The notes under the pieces were generated by a model that worked only from the letters and a program-made list of their open reading frames with translations, was not told the origin of the DNA and made no database searches. Shown here piece by piece: positions 5,235 to 12,525 of a DNA stretch of 18,231 nt (its first letter is position 1; each line of letters starts with the position of its first letter). A program made the translations under genes and the position numbers. This stretch comes from Methanobacteriaceae archaeon (lineage in GTDB: Archaea > Methanobacteriota > Methanobacteria > Methanobacteriales > Methanobacteriaceae), in the NCBI GenBank assembly GCA_900766745.1, contig CAAFWR010000068.1:1-18231 (forward strand), written 5' to 3'.

Positions 5235-8015
5235 TTAATCATCACAAACACCATGATTCCACGGAGTCTGAGCACAATCGTCAACTTTTGGAAGAGATGT
5301 ATCTGTTTTATTGTTGTTACCCGATGAATTAGAATCATTATTAGATGTTGAAGAATCATTATCTTTTGACGAATCTTTTCCATCTTTGTCTTTACTTAAT
5401 GTAACTTTCTTTTCTACTTCATCATCTACATCTATTTGTGGAGAATCTCCATCTACATCCAAATGAACTTTCATTAACGGAGTCTGTGGCTTTGCACAAA
5501 CTTGACGAGTTTTTCCGTTTCCTGTACTGATTGAGAAACAAGTTTCTTCAATTCCATCAGGATAATCCTGATTTGTCAGTTTATCAATGTATTGTACATT
5601 ATTATAAGGGTGAGCAAATGGAAGTACTTTATCTGTATGTGGAAGCTGTGCATATAAGCTTACAAAGTTTTCTTCAAAATCATCAGCACTATCCTGCAAT
5701 GTTGTAAAATGCCATGAAGTTGATGAATCATTTTTTACAGTAACTTTACCGTCATTACCCCAATATGAAGGCTTTGTATTTTTCCAGAAAGAATCTTCAT
5801 TCTGAGCAATTGACATTGTGAAATCAGAGCCAGAACCTTTCTCTAACGAAAGTAAAGGCATTTGAGCAAGCTCTGTAGCATAAGCAGAACCTTCCACAGT
5901 AGCTTTAGCAATTGTTACATCTGTGTTGTAATAAGAAACAGTTGTTGTTGTTTCTCTTAACACATTGTTTCCTGCATCGTCAACTGTATATTCCTGAGTT
6001 GTATCAGAAACAGGTTCTCCAACAATTTCGTTAGAGCCACTGCTTTTTTTATATCCTGGATGATCTGCCGCTTGCTTTTTCACTTGTTCAGCAGTACCAA
6101 TTTTATATGTACTTTTAACAAGCTTAGCAACTCCGCTACGTAACTTAGACTTTTCATTAATTGTCAAATCGTTAGATTTACTGATATATGTCTTGTTAAC
6201 TATTTGCTTCAATGTTTCAGTATCTTCTTTAGTCATATAAGCAATATTATCAAGACCTCCTGTAAGCTCAGACAAAAGTTCAACTTCTATTTCTTTATCA
6301 GTTGTTGATTTAGAAATAAGACCTTTTCCATTTGTTTTTATAAGAATATCTTTAACAGTCTGAGCATCTTTTTTTGAAAGTTGAGCATCTCCACGATTTT
6401 TAGTAATTTTAGCTAAATAATCTTTGGCATTTTGCTTTTCTTTATTTGAATAGTTTGTTGTCGAAGTTTTTGGTCGATGCGATTTATACTTTGTTTTACT
6501 CGATTTATTCGTTTTGCTATCAGCGGTTTTGGAATTTGAGCTAACTTTTTTAGTATCAGGCTTAAATACACAGACACCATTTTTTAATTTAGCACCTTCT
6601 CCATAAGCATTTATACAATCTTGTTTTGTGGCCCCGTTGCTAATAGTACCCTCAAGTTTCGCGTTTGGTTTCCCATAATTCCATGTTTCATTTGCTAACT
6701 TATTTACAGAATTAAAGTTTTGAGTGAACCAGTTTGTACCATTGTATTTTGCTGAATTGCTACCTACTTCAAAATCACCCCAGGCGGTCAAGACCCCACC
6801 AAAGAATACTTTGTTTTGATTTTTATCATAGCGATATGCGCCGTCGCCGCTGTTGGCAATATCCTGTAAAGCTGCTTTATCTACTACCCATTTACCGTTT
6901 TTCAATTTTTCAACCTTTACAGACGTATATCCTTTAGTATCGTGCATTTGTGTGATACGACGAGTAACACCGTCATCGCCAACAACTTTTTGTTGACGAG
7001 CCTGATATTTACAGTCTGAAGTTTTACAATTCATGTAGGCACTCCATTTTTTATTTAAATTTGGACCTTTTTTTTCACCGGATGTCGATTTTGGATCTTG
7101 TTTACACACATTCGCATCATCATTCAATAATAAATCGGCACCAGCCATATCTGAATAAACACTGCAATCAATATCTGTTAAATCCTTATCAACAGCAGGA
7201 CTATTTCCGTCCACCATCAAATTCCCATTACTATCCGTAGTAAAAGGCGAATCAGAGCCAGCTTTTGAAAGAATCGTGTCATTTACAGTTACTTCCTCTT
7301 TAGCATAAGAAACATTCTCGTAAGCTGTAACCTCTAGATTATCATATTTAGGATCTCCTAAAACGGTATAATACCCAGAAGTATCCGCCCAGAAGTCGAT
7401 TTGACCTTTTTCGGTATCAGTTGGATACGTATAATCACGACTTTCTGGGAATGAATCTCCGTTTAATTCCTTGATTTCATCAGAATATTGAGACCACGCA
7501 TCAACTTTGCTTTGAGCAAAACCTTTATAGTTTCCATCCGATTCCGCAACATCTGGCTCATCATCTGACTTGTTTTTATACCAAGCAACCCAGTGATAAC
7601 TTGTTGGATTCTCATTTCCAGAAACAAGTGCATAAACTCCGTTCGACTGAGAACAAATTAAAGTTCCTTGCCCTTCAGTCAATGCTGATTCGTCTGTATA
7701 TGAAAGCTGATCAGAAGTACATTGTATAGCTTCAGGCTTTTCACTTACAAGACTTGTATCACCAGCTGTTGTGGCTTCTACAGAAGCTGTAGCACCTTCA
7801 CTTGTATCATCTCCATAATCATCTGCCGCAAATACAGGCATAACTCCGAATGAAGACACGGTCATCATCAGGGAAGCTGTAACTGCTAAATATTTCTTTG
7901 AATGTTTTAGAAGTGTGTTATTACATTCTTTCAGTTTTTTCTTTGTATGTAATAGGGAAGGACATACAAGATTGAAAGAAGAATAATCTTCCACGTATTT
8001 TTTCTTGATTCGCAT
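5235..8015 (-). CDS. Large secreted protein of unknown function (926 aa)
   Basis: I do not recognise the family. The start has an unusually long N-region of about 40 residues, then a hydrophobic core and an AxA-type cleavage site near residue 63-64 (VFAADD), so it is a Sec substrate with an extended signal peptide. The mature protein is rich in Asp, Ser, Thr, Asn and Lys. Cysteine pairs recur in spaced patterns: DC...GVC (about residues 462-478 and again at the very end), NCKTSDC, and ETCF...RQVC; disulfides are likely. A Lys-rich segment near 500-530 and an Asp/Ser/Asn low-complexity tract (about 865-910) precede the C-terminus. There is no LPXTG motif or C-terminal membrane anchor. The ATG follows GGAGG by six bases. 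It is preceded by a shared promoter box and by the terminator of the CHAP gene. A surface component of a transfer apparatus or an adhesin is possible; the evidence is positional only. Confidence 0.7.
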   Translation of the reverse strand: MRIKKKYVEDYSSFNLVCPSLLHTKKKLKECNNTLLKHSKKYLAVTASLMMTVSSFGVMPVFAADDYGDDTSEGATASVEATTAGDTSLVSEKPEAIQCTSDQLSYTDESALTEGQGTLICSQSNGVYALVSGNENPTSYHWVAWYKNKSDDEPDVAESDGNYKGFAQSKVDAWSQYSDEIKELNGDSFPESRDYTYPTDTEKGQIDFWADTSGYYTVLGDPKYDNLEVTAYENVSYAKEEVTVNDTILSKAGSDSPFTTDSNGNLMVDGNSPAVDKDLTDIDCSVYSDMAGADLLLNDDANVCKQDPKSTSGEKKGPNLNKKWSAYMNCKTSDCKYQARQQKVVGDDGVTRRITQMHDTKGYTSVKVEKLKNGKWVVDKAALQDIANSGDGAYRYDKNQNKVFFGGVLTAWGDFEVGSNSAKYNGTNWFTQNFNSVNKLANETWNYGKPNAKLEGTISNGATKQDCINAYGEGAKLKNGVCVFKPDTKKVSSNSKTADSKTNKSSKTKYKSHRPKTSTTNYSNKEKQNAKDYLAKITKNRGDAQLSKKDAQTVKDILIKTNGKGLISKSTTDKEIEVELLSELTGGLDNIAYMTKEDTETLKQIVNKTYISKSNDLTINEKSKLRSGVAKLVKSTYKIGTAEQVKKQAADHPGYKKSSGSNEIVGEPVSDTTQEYTVDDAGNNVLRETTTTVSYYNTDVTIAKATVEGSAYATELAQMPLLSLEKGSGSDFTMSIAQNEDSFWKNTKPSYWGNDGKVTVKNDSSTSWHFTTLQDSADDFEENFVSLYAQLPHTDKVLPFAHPYNNVQYIDKLTNQDYPDGIEETCFSISTGNGKTRQVCAKPQTPLMKVHLDVDGDSPQIDVDDEVEKKVTLSKDKDGKDSSKDNDSSTSNNDSNSSGNNNKTDTSLPKVDDCAQTPWNHGVCDD

Positions 8016-8034
8016 AAAAATCCTCCTTATCTAA

Positions 8035-8047
8035 TTACAGTTAACCA
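8035..8047 (-). promoter_or_regulatory. Shared promoter box, copy 2
   Basis: Plus strand TTACAGTTAACCA; minus TGGTTAACTGTAA. It lies 20 bases upstream of the 926-aa gene's ATG and just after the terminator of the upstream gene, so it almost certainly lies in that gene's promoter. No -35 is recognisable. Confidence 0.5.
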
Positions 8048-8072
8048 TTTTAAGAAGGCGTAAGAATAAAAG

Positions 8073-8096
8073 AAAAAGCCATTCTTTAAGAATGAC
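8073..8096 (-). terminator. Terminator of the CHAP gene
   Basis: In the minus transcript, GUCAUUC-UUAAA-GAAUGGC (with one U-G pair) is followed by UUUUU. It begins nine bases after the CHAP gene stop. Confidence 0.75.
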
Positions 8097-8104
8097 TCAT
8101 GTTA

Positions 8105-9040
8105 CTATTTTGAATGTTTTTTGCCGTTCTGCATTGCTTTAATTAGATTGTTTGAAATATCCTGTGCTGAATGTTCATTTGAAGTTGCGTCGATATCTTT
8201 GATATCTTTAGCGTCATCTACAGGATTCTGTTTCATAATCAAAGAAGCTGCTCCTAAATTAACTTCTGTCTTCTTTGTATTAATTTCTGTAGATACATCC
8301 GTACTTGTGCTTCCGGCTAATTTCTTAACAGAATTCACATCACCTGTCAAAGCATCTACGGCTGTTTTTACAGAAGTTTTCTTAGATTCTTCTTCCTGTT
8401 CTTTTAAAGTTCTGTCAAAAGCTTCTACAGGAGTTTCATTCGGATTTGCAAATTCGTAATCTCCGAAATTTGCATGAAGTTCTTCGAAGGTATAATGCTT
8501 TTCACGCCAGTCTGAGCATCCTGTTGTCCAGTCATTAGTAATCTGGTCAATATTACCTTCCTGAATTGTAAGACCACTGCCGTCCTCATCTACACCGACA
8601 ACAATCCATACATGATTATGCCAGAAATCACTCGAACCAATAGCACCTACAACAGGTGTATTAGAACGATAGAATTTATCGCTGTGCTTTGCAAGAAGTT
8701 GATCCACACACATATATCCGTCACCAGTAAAATCAGGCTGATAGCCATATATCTCTGTAAATCGTCCAGATGCAAACCATGTGCATTGTCCGAATAATTG
8801 TTTCTGCCCATAATGAGAATTGATATATGCATCTGCATTGGAAAAATCTGGATACTGTTTATCTTTTAACTGATTAGTTCCATCTTTGGAGATTTTCTCG
8901 ATTTCATAGCCAACAGTAGTTGGAGTTTCATCTGCATTTGCATAACTTACATAACTTGGTATTAATCCTGTGGTAGCACAAGCTAAAGCCATAATACCGA
9001 CAGGAATGATTTGAATTGTTTTTTTTAGAATCTTTTTCAC
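8105..9040 (-). CDS. Secreted CHAP-domain peptidoglycan hydrolase
   Basis: With the GTG start at 9040 the product is 311 aa. A signal peptide (KKILKK n-region, hydrophobic 9-30) ends near SYANA (32-36). The CHAP domain covers about 80-185: GQCTWFASGRF carries catalytic Cys86, FWHNHVWIVVGV carries His143, and IQEGNID gives the polar residue (Glu161) that follows. Such enzymes are amidases or endopeptidases that cut peptidoglycan peptides, and in conjugative elements they open the wall for the transfer channel. The C-terminal 110 residues are charged and helical, with no second known domain. I preferred GTG9040 because AGGAG lies seven bases before it; the ATG at 9046 is too close to that site, and more upstream starts lack one. 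It follows the RNase H gene (stop 9106) and has its own shared promoter box at 9065. Confidence 0.85.
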   Translation of the reverse strand: MKKILKKTIQIIPVGIMALACATTGLIPSYVSYANADETPTTVGYEIEKISKDGTNQLKDKQYPDFSNADAYINSHYGQKQLFGQCTWFASGRFTEIYGYQPDFTGDGYMCVDQLLAKHSDKFYRSNTPVVGAIGSSDFWHNHVWIVVGVDEDGSGLTIQEGNIDQITNDWTTGCSDWREKHYTFEELHANFGDYEFANPNETPVEAFDRTLKEQEEESKKTSVKTAVDALTGDVNSVKKLAGSTSTDVSTEINTKKTEVNLGAASLIMKQNPVDDAKDIKDIDATSNEHSAQDISNNLIKAMQNGKKHSK

Positions 9041-9064
9041 TAACATTCTCCTTTTGCTCACAAT

Positions 9065-9077
9065 ATACATTGAACCA
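9065..9077 (-). promoter_or_regulatory. Shared promoter box, copy 3
   Basis: Plus strand ATACATTGAACCA; minus TGGTTCAATGTAT, followed by ATTG. It lies 25 bases before the CHAP GTG start, in the short gap after the RNase H gene. Confidence 0.5.
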
Positions 9078-9105
9078 TAACTAAAAGTACATAGAATAGG
9101 CCATA

Positions 9106-9792
9106 TCACGCATTTAATTCAAATTTATCAGCAATATATTCTTCCCAGAATTTATCTGTATGTATATCATTGATTATTCCAGACTGTTCCTTGGCAATTG
9201 TGTCCACAATATCGTTTCCAGTATCGCCTGAGTGACCTGCTACTTTATGGAAATGAATACGAATTTGTTTTGAAGATTCACACATAAAACTAGCATATTG
9301 ACTAGTCTCATATTTATTACATGACCAGACGCCTGTTACCCAGTTTTCAATTCCAGCATAATCATAATAAAGAATAATTTCTTCCAAGCCTAAATAAATC
9401 GCTTCTTCAACAATTCTCATTGCTCCTGAAATTTCTCCAGCAACATTTCTCATTTTGGACATCTCATGGTTGTTTCCAGCTCCTTGAACAACTCTTACAC
9501 ATTTCTTACCATTTTCTTCATAGATAATAAACCCGCCGAATCCATACGTTTTAGAGTATCCATCGAACGATCCATCAACATAGGCGATGTTTTTTAAGGC
9601 TGCTGCTGAGTCTTTTTTAGAAGATTTTTCATGATATGAAGTAACATCATTGTTTAGATATTCTCTGGCTTCTGATTCTGAATGAAAAGACTTAAATTCA
9701 GCATTTGAAAATCCATGAACATACGATTGACATTCGTCCCATGTAGTGAAAATACCTGTTTTGAATCCTTTTCTTACCGCATAATATTTCAT
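9106..9792 (-). CDS. Viroplasmin-RNase H fusion (RNase HI family)
   Basis: The 228-aa protein begins with a caulimovirus-viroplasmin-like domain, MKYYAVRKG...GIFTTWDEC...FKSFHSESEAREYL (1-46), which in RNase HI proteins binds RNA-DNA hybrid. The RNase H fold covers 66-215, with the carboxylates in family order: Asp73 (YVDGS), Glu120 (VAGEISGA), Asp144 (YYDYAGIE) and Asp194 (GNDIVDTIAKE), plus His187 in the flexible loop (AGHSGD). It cleaves RNA in RNA-DNA hybrids; on a mobile element this may serve replication or removal of R-loops. The ATG at 9792 follows GGAGG; longer starts overlap the promoter and are rejected. Its promoter and start region are duplicated upstream of the gene at 11100. 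It is followed by the CHAP gene. Confidence 0.87.
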   Translation of the reverse strand: MKYYAVRKGFKTGIFTTWDECQSYVHGFSNAEFKSFHSESEAREYLNNDVTSYHEKSSKKDSAAALKNIAYVDGSFDGYSKTYGFGGFIIYEENGKKCVRVVQGAGNNHEMSKMRNVAGEISGAMRIVEEAIYLGLEEIILYYDYAGIENWVTGVWSCNKYETSQYASFMCESSKQIRIHFHKVAGHSGDTGNDIVDTIAKEQSGIINDIHTDKFWEEYIADKFELNA

Positions 9793-9865
9793 AAAAACAC
9801 CTCCAACATATACAAATATAGTATAGCATAACACACTTTAATATACAACAAATGGCAACGTCACA
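9781..9865 (-). repeat. Duplicated promoter and start region, copy A
   Basis: This stretch, covering the first codons, ribosome site and promoter of the RNase H gene, is closely matched by 11460-11545. The outer 40 bases, from CATAACACAC to CAACGTCACA, are almost identical (two changes). The inner part near the ribosome site has diverged. Confidence 0.8.
9820..9848 (-). promoter_or_regulatory. Promoter of the RNase H gene
   Basis: On the minus strand, TTGTAT (complement of 9843-9848), a 17-base spacer ending in TGC, and TATACT (complement of 9820-9825): a -35 with an extended -10. Confidence 0.6.
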
Positions 9866-9872
9866 AAAAAAA
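9858..9872 (-). repeat. ACGTCrCA(8) element, one of four copies
   Basis: ACGTCACAAAAAAAA here recurs at 11538-11553 (one T inserted), 12484-12498 and 17299-17313 (ACGTCGC). In each case the A-run is the U-tract of a minus-strand terminator and the ACGTC lies just after it, before the next promoter. Confidence 0.6.
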
Positions 9873-9987
9873 CCCAATTATGGCGAGGGATTAGCACACT
9901 CTATGACTTGCGAAGCTCTTCACTTGTTAATCGCTTATCCACAAAGGACTGAGCAAGCGATTTTTATTGGAAGTTAAATATATTTTA
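9866..9987. other. Intergenic structured segment with a DnaA-box-like site
   Basis: This gap between the Panacea gene and the RNase H promoter has no ORF. It contains an eight-pair inverted repeat, AATCGCTT (9929-9936) / AAGCGATT (9955-9962), followed on the plus strand by TTTATT. TTATCCACA (9935-9943) inside it is an exact match to the consensus DnaA box. On the minus strand, eight T (complement of 9865-9872) follow a weak CCC/GGG hairpin and may terminate the Panacea transcript. Whether it is a terminator, a small plus-strand RNA or a replication-related site cannot be decided. Confidence 0.4.
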
Positions 9988-11061
9988 TCATGATTTATAC
10001 AAAATCTTAATAGTATTTTTTTCGATGACTGGCATAATATCGCAATTCGGAATTCGAAGCTCAAAAGCATCTTTGTAGGCTTTTTGGGAAATAAGCATAT
10101 CATTTAAACTAGATTCGTCACATTCTCCAAACATTTCGATAATGTCATTTAAAAACGCCATAACTTCATCTTTAATGTTGTATTGAAAGTCTCCTGATAT
10201 GATACTACACCCTCCAAATTTCTTGTATTTTTTCCAGACAGATGGAAGGATTGGACCACTCATCCACGCCTCGAAATCTTCATCAAACAAGGGTTTATTG
10301 TGATAATGCAGATACGAAGCTTGCATAATATATAAAAGACTGTTCAATTTGAAAACGTTAATAGTTCCATGCTTTTTCGAAACATACTCCAAAATATAAT
10401 CACAAATCTCATACACTTCATAGCAATCCTTATCAGAAACATTATTCTCGTTGTTTTTGGGTGTTCCAATCACAAACTGAGCAAAATACACTTTTAACTC
10501 ATCCTTTGGAATCACTTCATAAAAAGGATTGTTGTCATCAACTTTTTCTGCGTCATAATGTTTTTCGAAAACAGCTTGACTTTGAATCTTGTCCGATAAA
10601 TTCAGGACATTGATTCGATACATTCTCTTAACAATATCCTCGATACGCTTTCCATCTGCTTTCGAAATAGGGACCTTACGCCTTTCAAATGAAACGATTC
10701 CGACAGATCCATTATAAACATACGATTCATATACACATGGTACAACAGGACAGATGGTATATGTCCAGATATCTTCCTTAAAACATTCAGAACCACTTGC
10801 CAAGAAGATTCCTTGCACATAATACAAGATACAGTTCAACATCCAATTGTTGATGGCAGAACCTAATTCTACATTTACGTAGTCGATAATAAAATTCGCA
10901 ACATCTTCGGCAGAATACGGTTTTGAAAAAGATTGTTCATCCTCGAAAGAGGGAAGTGGGTTTTGAGTAGCTTGAGTTTTTTTGTCCGTGTGTTTTTGAA
11001 ACTTATACACAGCAACACCAGCCAAAACTCCGGCTAAAATACTAAAACATGTTTGAATCAT
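9988..11061 (-). CDS. Membrane-anchored protein with two Panacea/SocA-like domains
   Basis: The 357-aa protein starts with a transmembrane segment (FSILAGVLAGVAVY, about 5-20) and a short linker. Two copies of the Panacea (DUF4065, SocA-like) fold follow. The C-terminal copy (about 215-300) is clear: VFKLNSLLYIMQASYLHYHN then PLFDEDFEAWMSGPILPSVW, the family signature. The N-terminal copy (about 52-130) is diverged but keeps NCILYYVQGIFLA and PVVPCVY. Panacea proteins act as antitoxins that neutralise many unrelated toxins, and in SocA as a protease adaptor. A tandem pair on a membrane anchor is unusual. The ATG at 11061 follows AAGGAGGT. It lies 38 bases after a 123-aa gene and shares its promoter, which is the layout of a toxin-antitoxin operon. 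Which of the two would be the toxin, if either, is not shown. Confidence 0.72.
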   Translation of the reverse strand: MIQTCFSILAGVLAGVAVYKFQKHTDKKTQATQNPLPSFEDEQSFSKPYSAEDVANFIIDYVNVELGSAINNWMLNCILYYVQGIFLASGSECFKEDIWTYTICPVVPCVYESYVYNGSVGIVSFERRKVPISKADGKRIEDIVKRMYRINVLNLSDKIQSQAVFEKHYDAEKVDDNNPFYEVIPKDELKVYFAQFVIGTPKNNENNVSDKDCYEVYEICDYILEYVSKKHGTINVFKLNSLLYIMQASYLHYHNKPLFDEDFEAWMSGPILPSVWKKYKKFGGCSIISGDFQYNIKDEVMAFLNDIIEMFGECDESSLNDMLISQKAYKDAFELRIPNCDIMPVIEKNTIKILYKS

Positions 11062-11099
11062 AAACGATACACCTCCTTCTTTAATCATTTAAACAAAAT

Positions 11100-11471
11100 C
11101 TAATGATAACGACTCAAATATTCGTTAACTTTATCCATGTCAAAATCGAAAATAACATATTGATGGATTCCTGAATACGAATTCCCAAGTAACAGGGATT
11201 CTCTTTTTAACAGAATAACAGCGAAGTTGGACAGCGAAAAAATTTCTTTCTGTCCATTTCCGTTTCTAATAACGTAATAACGCCAATATGCATATGATTC
11301 GTTTTGATTCACATGGTTTACAAGTCGTTCACCAAAAACAGATATCAAACTACCATCTTCTGAAAGTTGTTTTACGGCTTGACATATATCAAAAAGCCTT
11401 CGTCGGTCAAATTCACTCAACATAATACTTACCCCCCGCTGATGTAAAGACTTTGTTACATAATACTTCAT
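11100..11471 (-). CDS. Hypothetical 123-aa protein, upstream partner of the Panacea gene
   Basis: I do not recognise the family. It is a soluble protein. Residues 17-45 form a likely amphipathic helix (MLSEFDRRRLFDICQAVKQL), followed by strand-rich sequence with aromatics (ESYAYWRYYVIRNGNGQKEI). The ATG at 11471 follows GGAGG and repeats the start MKYY of the RNase H gene, because the whole promoter and start region is duplicated. A second in-frame ATG at 11423 (MLSEFDRRR) has its own GGGGGG and may be the original start, making the first 16 residues a captured leader. It is the first gene of a two-gene unit with the tandem-Panacea protein, so it is a candidate toxin or partner. That role is inference from gene order alone. 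Confidence 0.65.
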   Translation of the reverse strand: MKYYVTKSLHQRGVSIMLSEFDRRRLFDICQAVKQLSEDGSLISVFGERLVNHVNQNESYAYWRYYVIRNGNGQKEIFSLSNFAVILLKRESLLLGNSYSGIHQYVIFDFDMDKVNEYLSRYH

Positions 11472-11545
11472 AAAAAGCGCCTCCGATTTGATTAAATATA
11501 TTATAACATAACACACATTAATATACAACAAATGACAACGTCACA
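11460..11545 (-). repeat. Duplicated promoter and start region, copy B
   Basis: Second copy of 9781-9865. It runs from the codons MKYY through GGAGG, the extended -10 and the -35 to GTCACA. It shows that one transcription start cassette was copied in front of two unrelated genes. Confidence 0.8.
11500..11528 (-). promoter_or_regulatory. Promoter of the 123-aa/Panacea operon
   Basis: Minus strand TTGTAT (complement of 11523-11528), a 17-base spacer ending TGT, and consensus TATAAT (complement of 11500-11505). It is stronger than the copy before the RNase H gene, which has TATACT. Confidence 0.65.
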
Positions 11546-11546
11546 T

Positions 11547-11571
11547 AAAAAAAGCAACCAAACTGGATGGC
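11547..11571 (-). terminator. Terminator at the end of the structured minus-strand RNA
   Basis: In the minus transcript an imperfect hairpin, GCCAUCCA-GUU-UGGUUGC, is followed by UUUUUUU (complement of 11547-11553), then by the next promoter. Confidence 0.65.
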
Positions 11572-11784
11572 AAATCTAGAAAAGACTTACGCAGGTGCAA
11601 GACTCCTGCATCTTCTCTAGGCTGGAACTTGTTTTCTCCCTCTTATCCGGCAAAAGAGGTCTCAGCACCAAAGCAGAGGGGCAACTGATGTCTTTTGTTT
11701 ACGGTCGGATGCAGTCTTGCTGCCTGCATACTGCCTTTTTCTATTCCATTGCAAAGGTACGAATCGCACTTAGAATTGCAATGG
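11547..11784 (-). ncRNA. Candidate structured non-coding RNA
   Basis: About 380 bp between the HAD gene (stop at 11930) and the 123-aa gene carry no convincing ORF. They hold four stable hairpins plus the terminator. CCATTGCAA (11746-11754) pairs perfectly with TTGCAATGG (11776-11784). ATGCAG (11709-11714) pairs with CTGCAT (11724-11729). CCTCTT (11639-11644) pairs with AAGAGG (11654-11659). A ten-pair stem, 11576-11585 with 11611-11620, encloses GCAGG/CCTGC (11591-11595/11605-11609). The base composition is less AT-rich than the neighbouring genes. The U-tract places the 3' end on the minus strand. The 5' end is uncertain and may reach 11880; no clear promoter was found. I do not recognise the RNA class. 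A decayed IS or intron fragment is the main alternative. Confidence 0.45.
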
Positions 11785-11895
11785 TTTAGAACCGAGCCAG
11801 CCTTGAACTTTTCCGATATCCACAAAATCCTTGATTCCGTTCGACATCTATTTCAACTGTTCAATAGCTTCTTTTGAATCGAACTTACTGACAAA
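11770..11895 (-). pseudogene. Possible short gene remnant
   Basis: On the minus strand, SKFDSKEAIEQLK is followed by a TAG stop and then, in the same frame, MSNGIKDFVDIGKVQGWLGS before a stop at 11770-11772. Both pieces look protein-like but have no start or ribosome site. This could be the tail of a decayed gene or chance. Confidence 0.2.
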
Positions 11896-11929
11896 ATAGT
11901 TACAATTTATTTTACATATTTTTTTCCTT

Positions 11930-12418
11930 TCATCCAAATAAAAGCTTAGAAGCCTGCTCTACATGTTTCTGTTGAAATCCGGACAAATTCGAAGTCTTTA
12001 CAAGTCTGTCCTGAATTCCATTCAAATTCGGTTCATCATCAAATATAATGACCTGTTCTTTTGATACATTGTGATCTTTCATCCATTTGCGAATTTCGCC
12101 AACTCGATTTGCGTTTTTTAGAGACGGCGTTACTTCATTAATAAGAGGAACGTGACAAATTTGAAATACGCAATTAATTCTGAACAATCCCTGTTCTTTT
12201 TCTTTCCATGAAGATGATAAGACGATTTCAGGAACATAATTATGCTCAATAAGAGTCTGAATGAACTCTCTGAAAGCAAGAACACAGGACGGTTCGATAT
12301 CGTAATATAAAGAATTTTCTGGAACTTTATCGGCTATCTGTCTTTGAAACGTTGATTTTGTGTTTAAGACACCGTTTATATCCAAAAAGATATAAACCTT
12401 GCTAGAATTGTTATACAT
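11930..12418 (-). CDS. HAD-superfamily protein, nucleic-acid-repair type, with DxN motif
   Basis: The 162-aa protein has the HAD core in order. Motif I is YIFLDINGVLN (9-19) with nucleophile Asp13, motif II is IVLSSSW (about 65-71), and motif IV is IIFDDEPN (about 124-131). Spacing and the DxxGVLN...SSSW pattern fit the small HAD domain first described in 'Swiss Army Knife' RNA-repair proteins. The usual second Asp of motif I is Asn15 (DIN rather than DID), which would remove the general acid and may alter phosphatase activity. The ATG at 12418 follows GGGAG by seven bases; an extended upstream start would run through the promoter and terminator. It is a single gene between the adhesin terminator and the structured non-coding region. 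Substrate unknown; a 5'-nucleotide or RNA-end phosphatase is the family expectation. Confidence 0.72.
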   Translation of the reverse strand: MYNNSSKVYIFLDINGVLNTKSTFQRQIADKVPENSLYYDIEPSCVLAFREFIQTLIEHNYVPEIVLSSSWKEKEQGLFRINCVFQICHVPLINEVTPSLKNANRVGEIRKWMKDHNVSKEQVIIFDDEPNLNGIQDRLVKTSNLSGFQQKHVEQASKLLFG

Positions 12419-12445
12419 ATAATCTCTCCCGTTATTGATACCTAT

Positions 12446-12474
12446 ATTATACAATATATCACCTATTATTTCAC
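12446..12474 (-). promoter_or_regulatory. Promoter of the HAD gene
   Basis: Minus strand GTGAAA (complement of 12469-12474), a 17-base spacer, consensus TATAAT (complement of 12446-12451). Confidence 0.6.
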
Positions 12475-12490
12475 ACTGATTATACGTCAC

Positions 12491-12525
12491 AAAAAAAAGA
12501 GCAAAAAGATTAACTTCTGCTCTTT
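12491..12525 (-). terminator. Terminator of the LPXTG adhesin gene
   Basis: In the minus transcript AAAGAGCAGAAG pairs with CUUUUUGCUCUUU, followed by a U-run (complement of 12491-12498). It overlaps the last codons of the adhesin (stop 12510-12512). Confidence 0.8.

Noticed and set aside
9041..9109. The longer start of the CHAP gene overlapping the RNase H stop
   Set aside because: It has no ribosome site, would read through the shared promoter box, and would bury the signal peptide; GTG 9040 has AGGAG at good spacing.
11595..11877. Short frames on both strands in the structured gap
   Set aside because: They lack ribosome sites and read through strong hairpins; the low-complexity proteins look like shadows.
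11546..11929. Group II intron or tmRNA in the structured gap
   Set aside because: A GTGCG sequence inside one hairpin resembles an intron start, but no domain V, reverse transcriptase, tag ORF or CCA-type end is visible.
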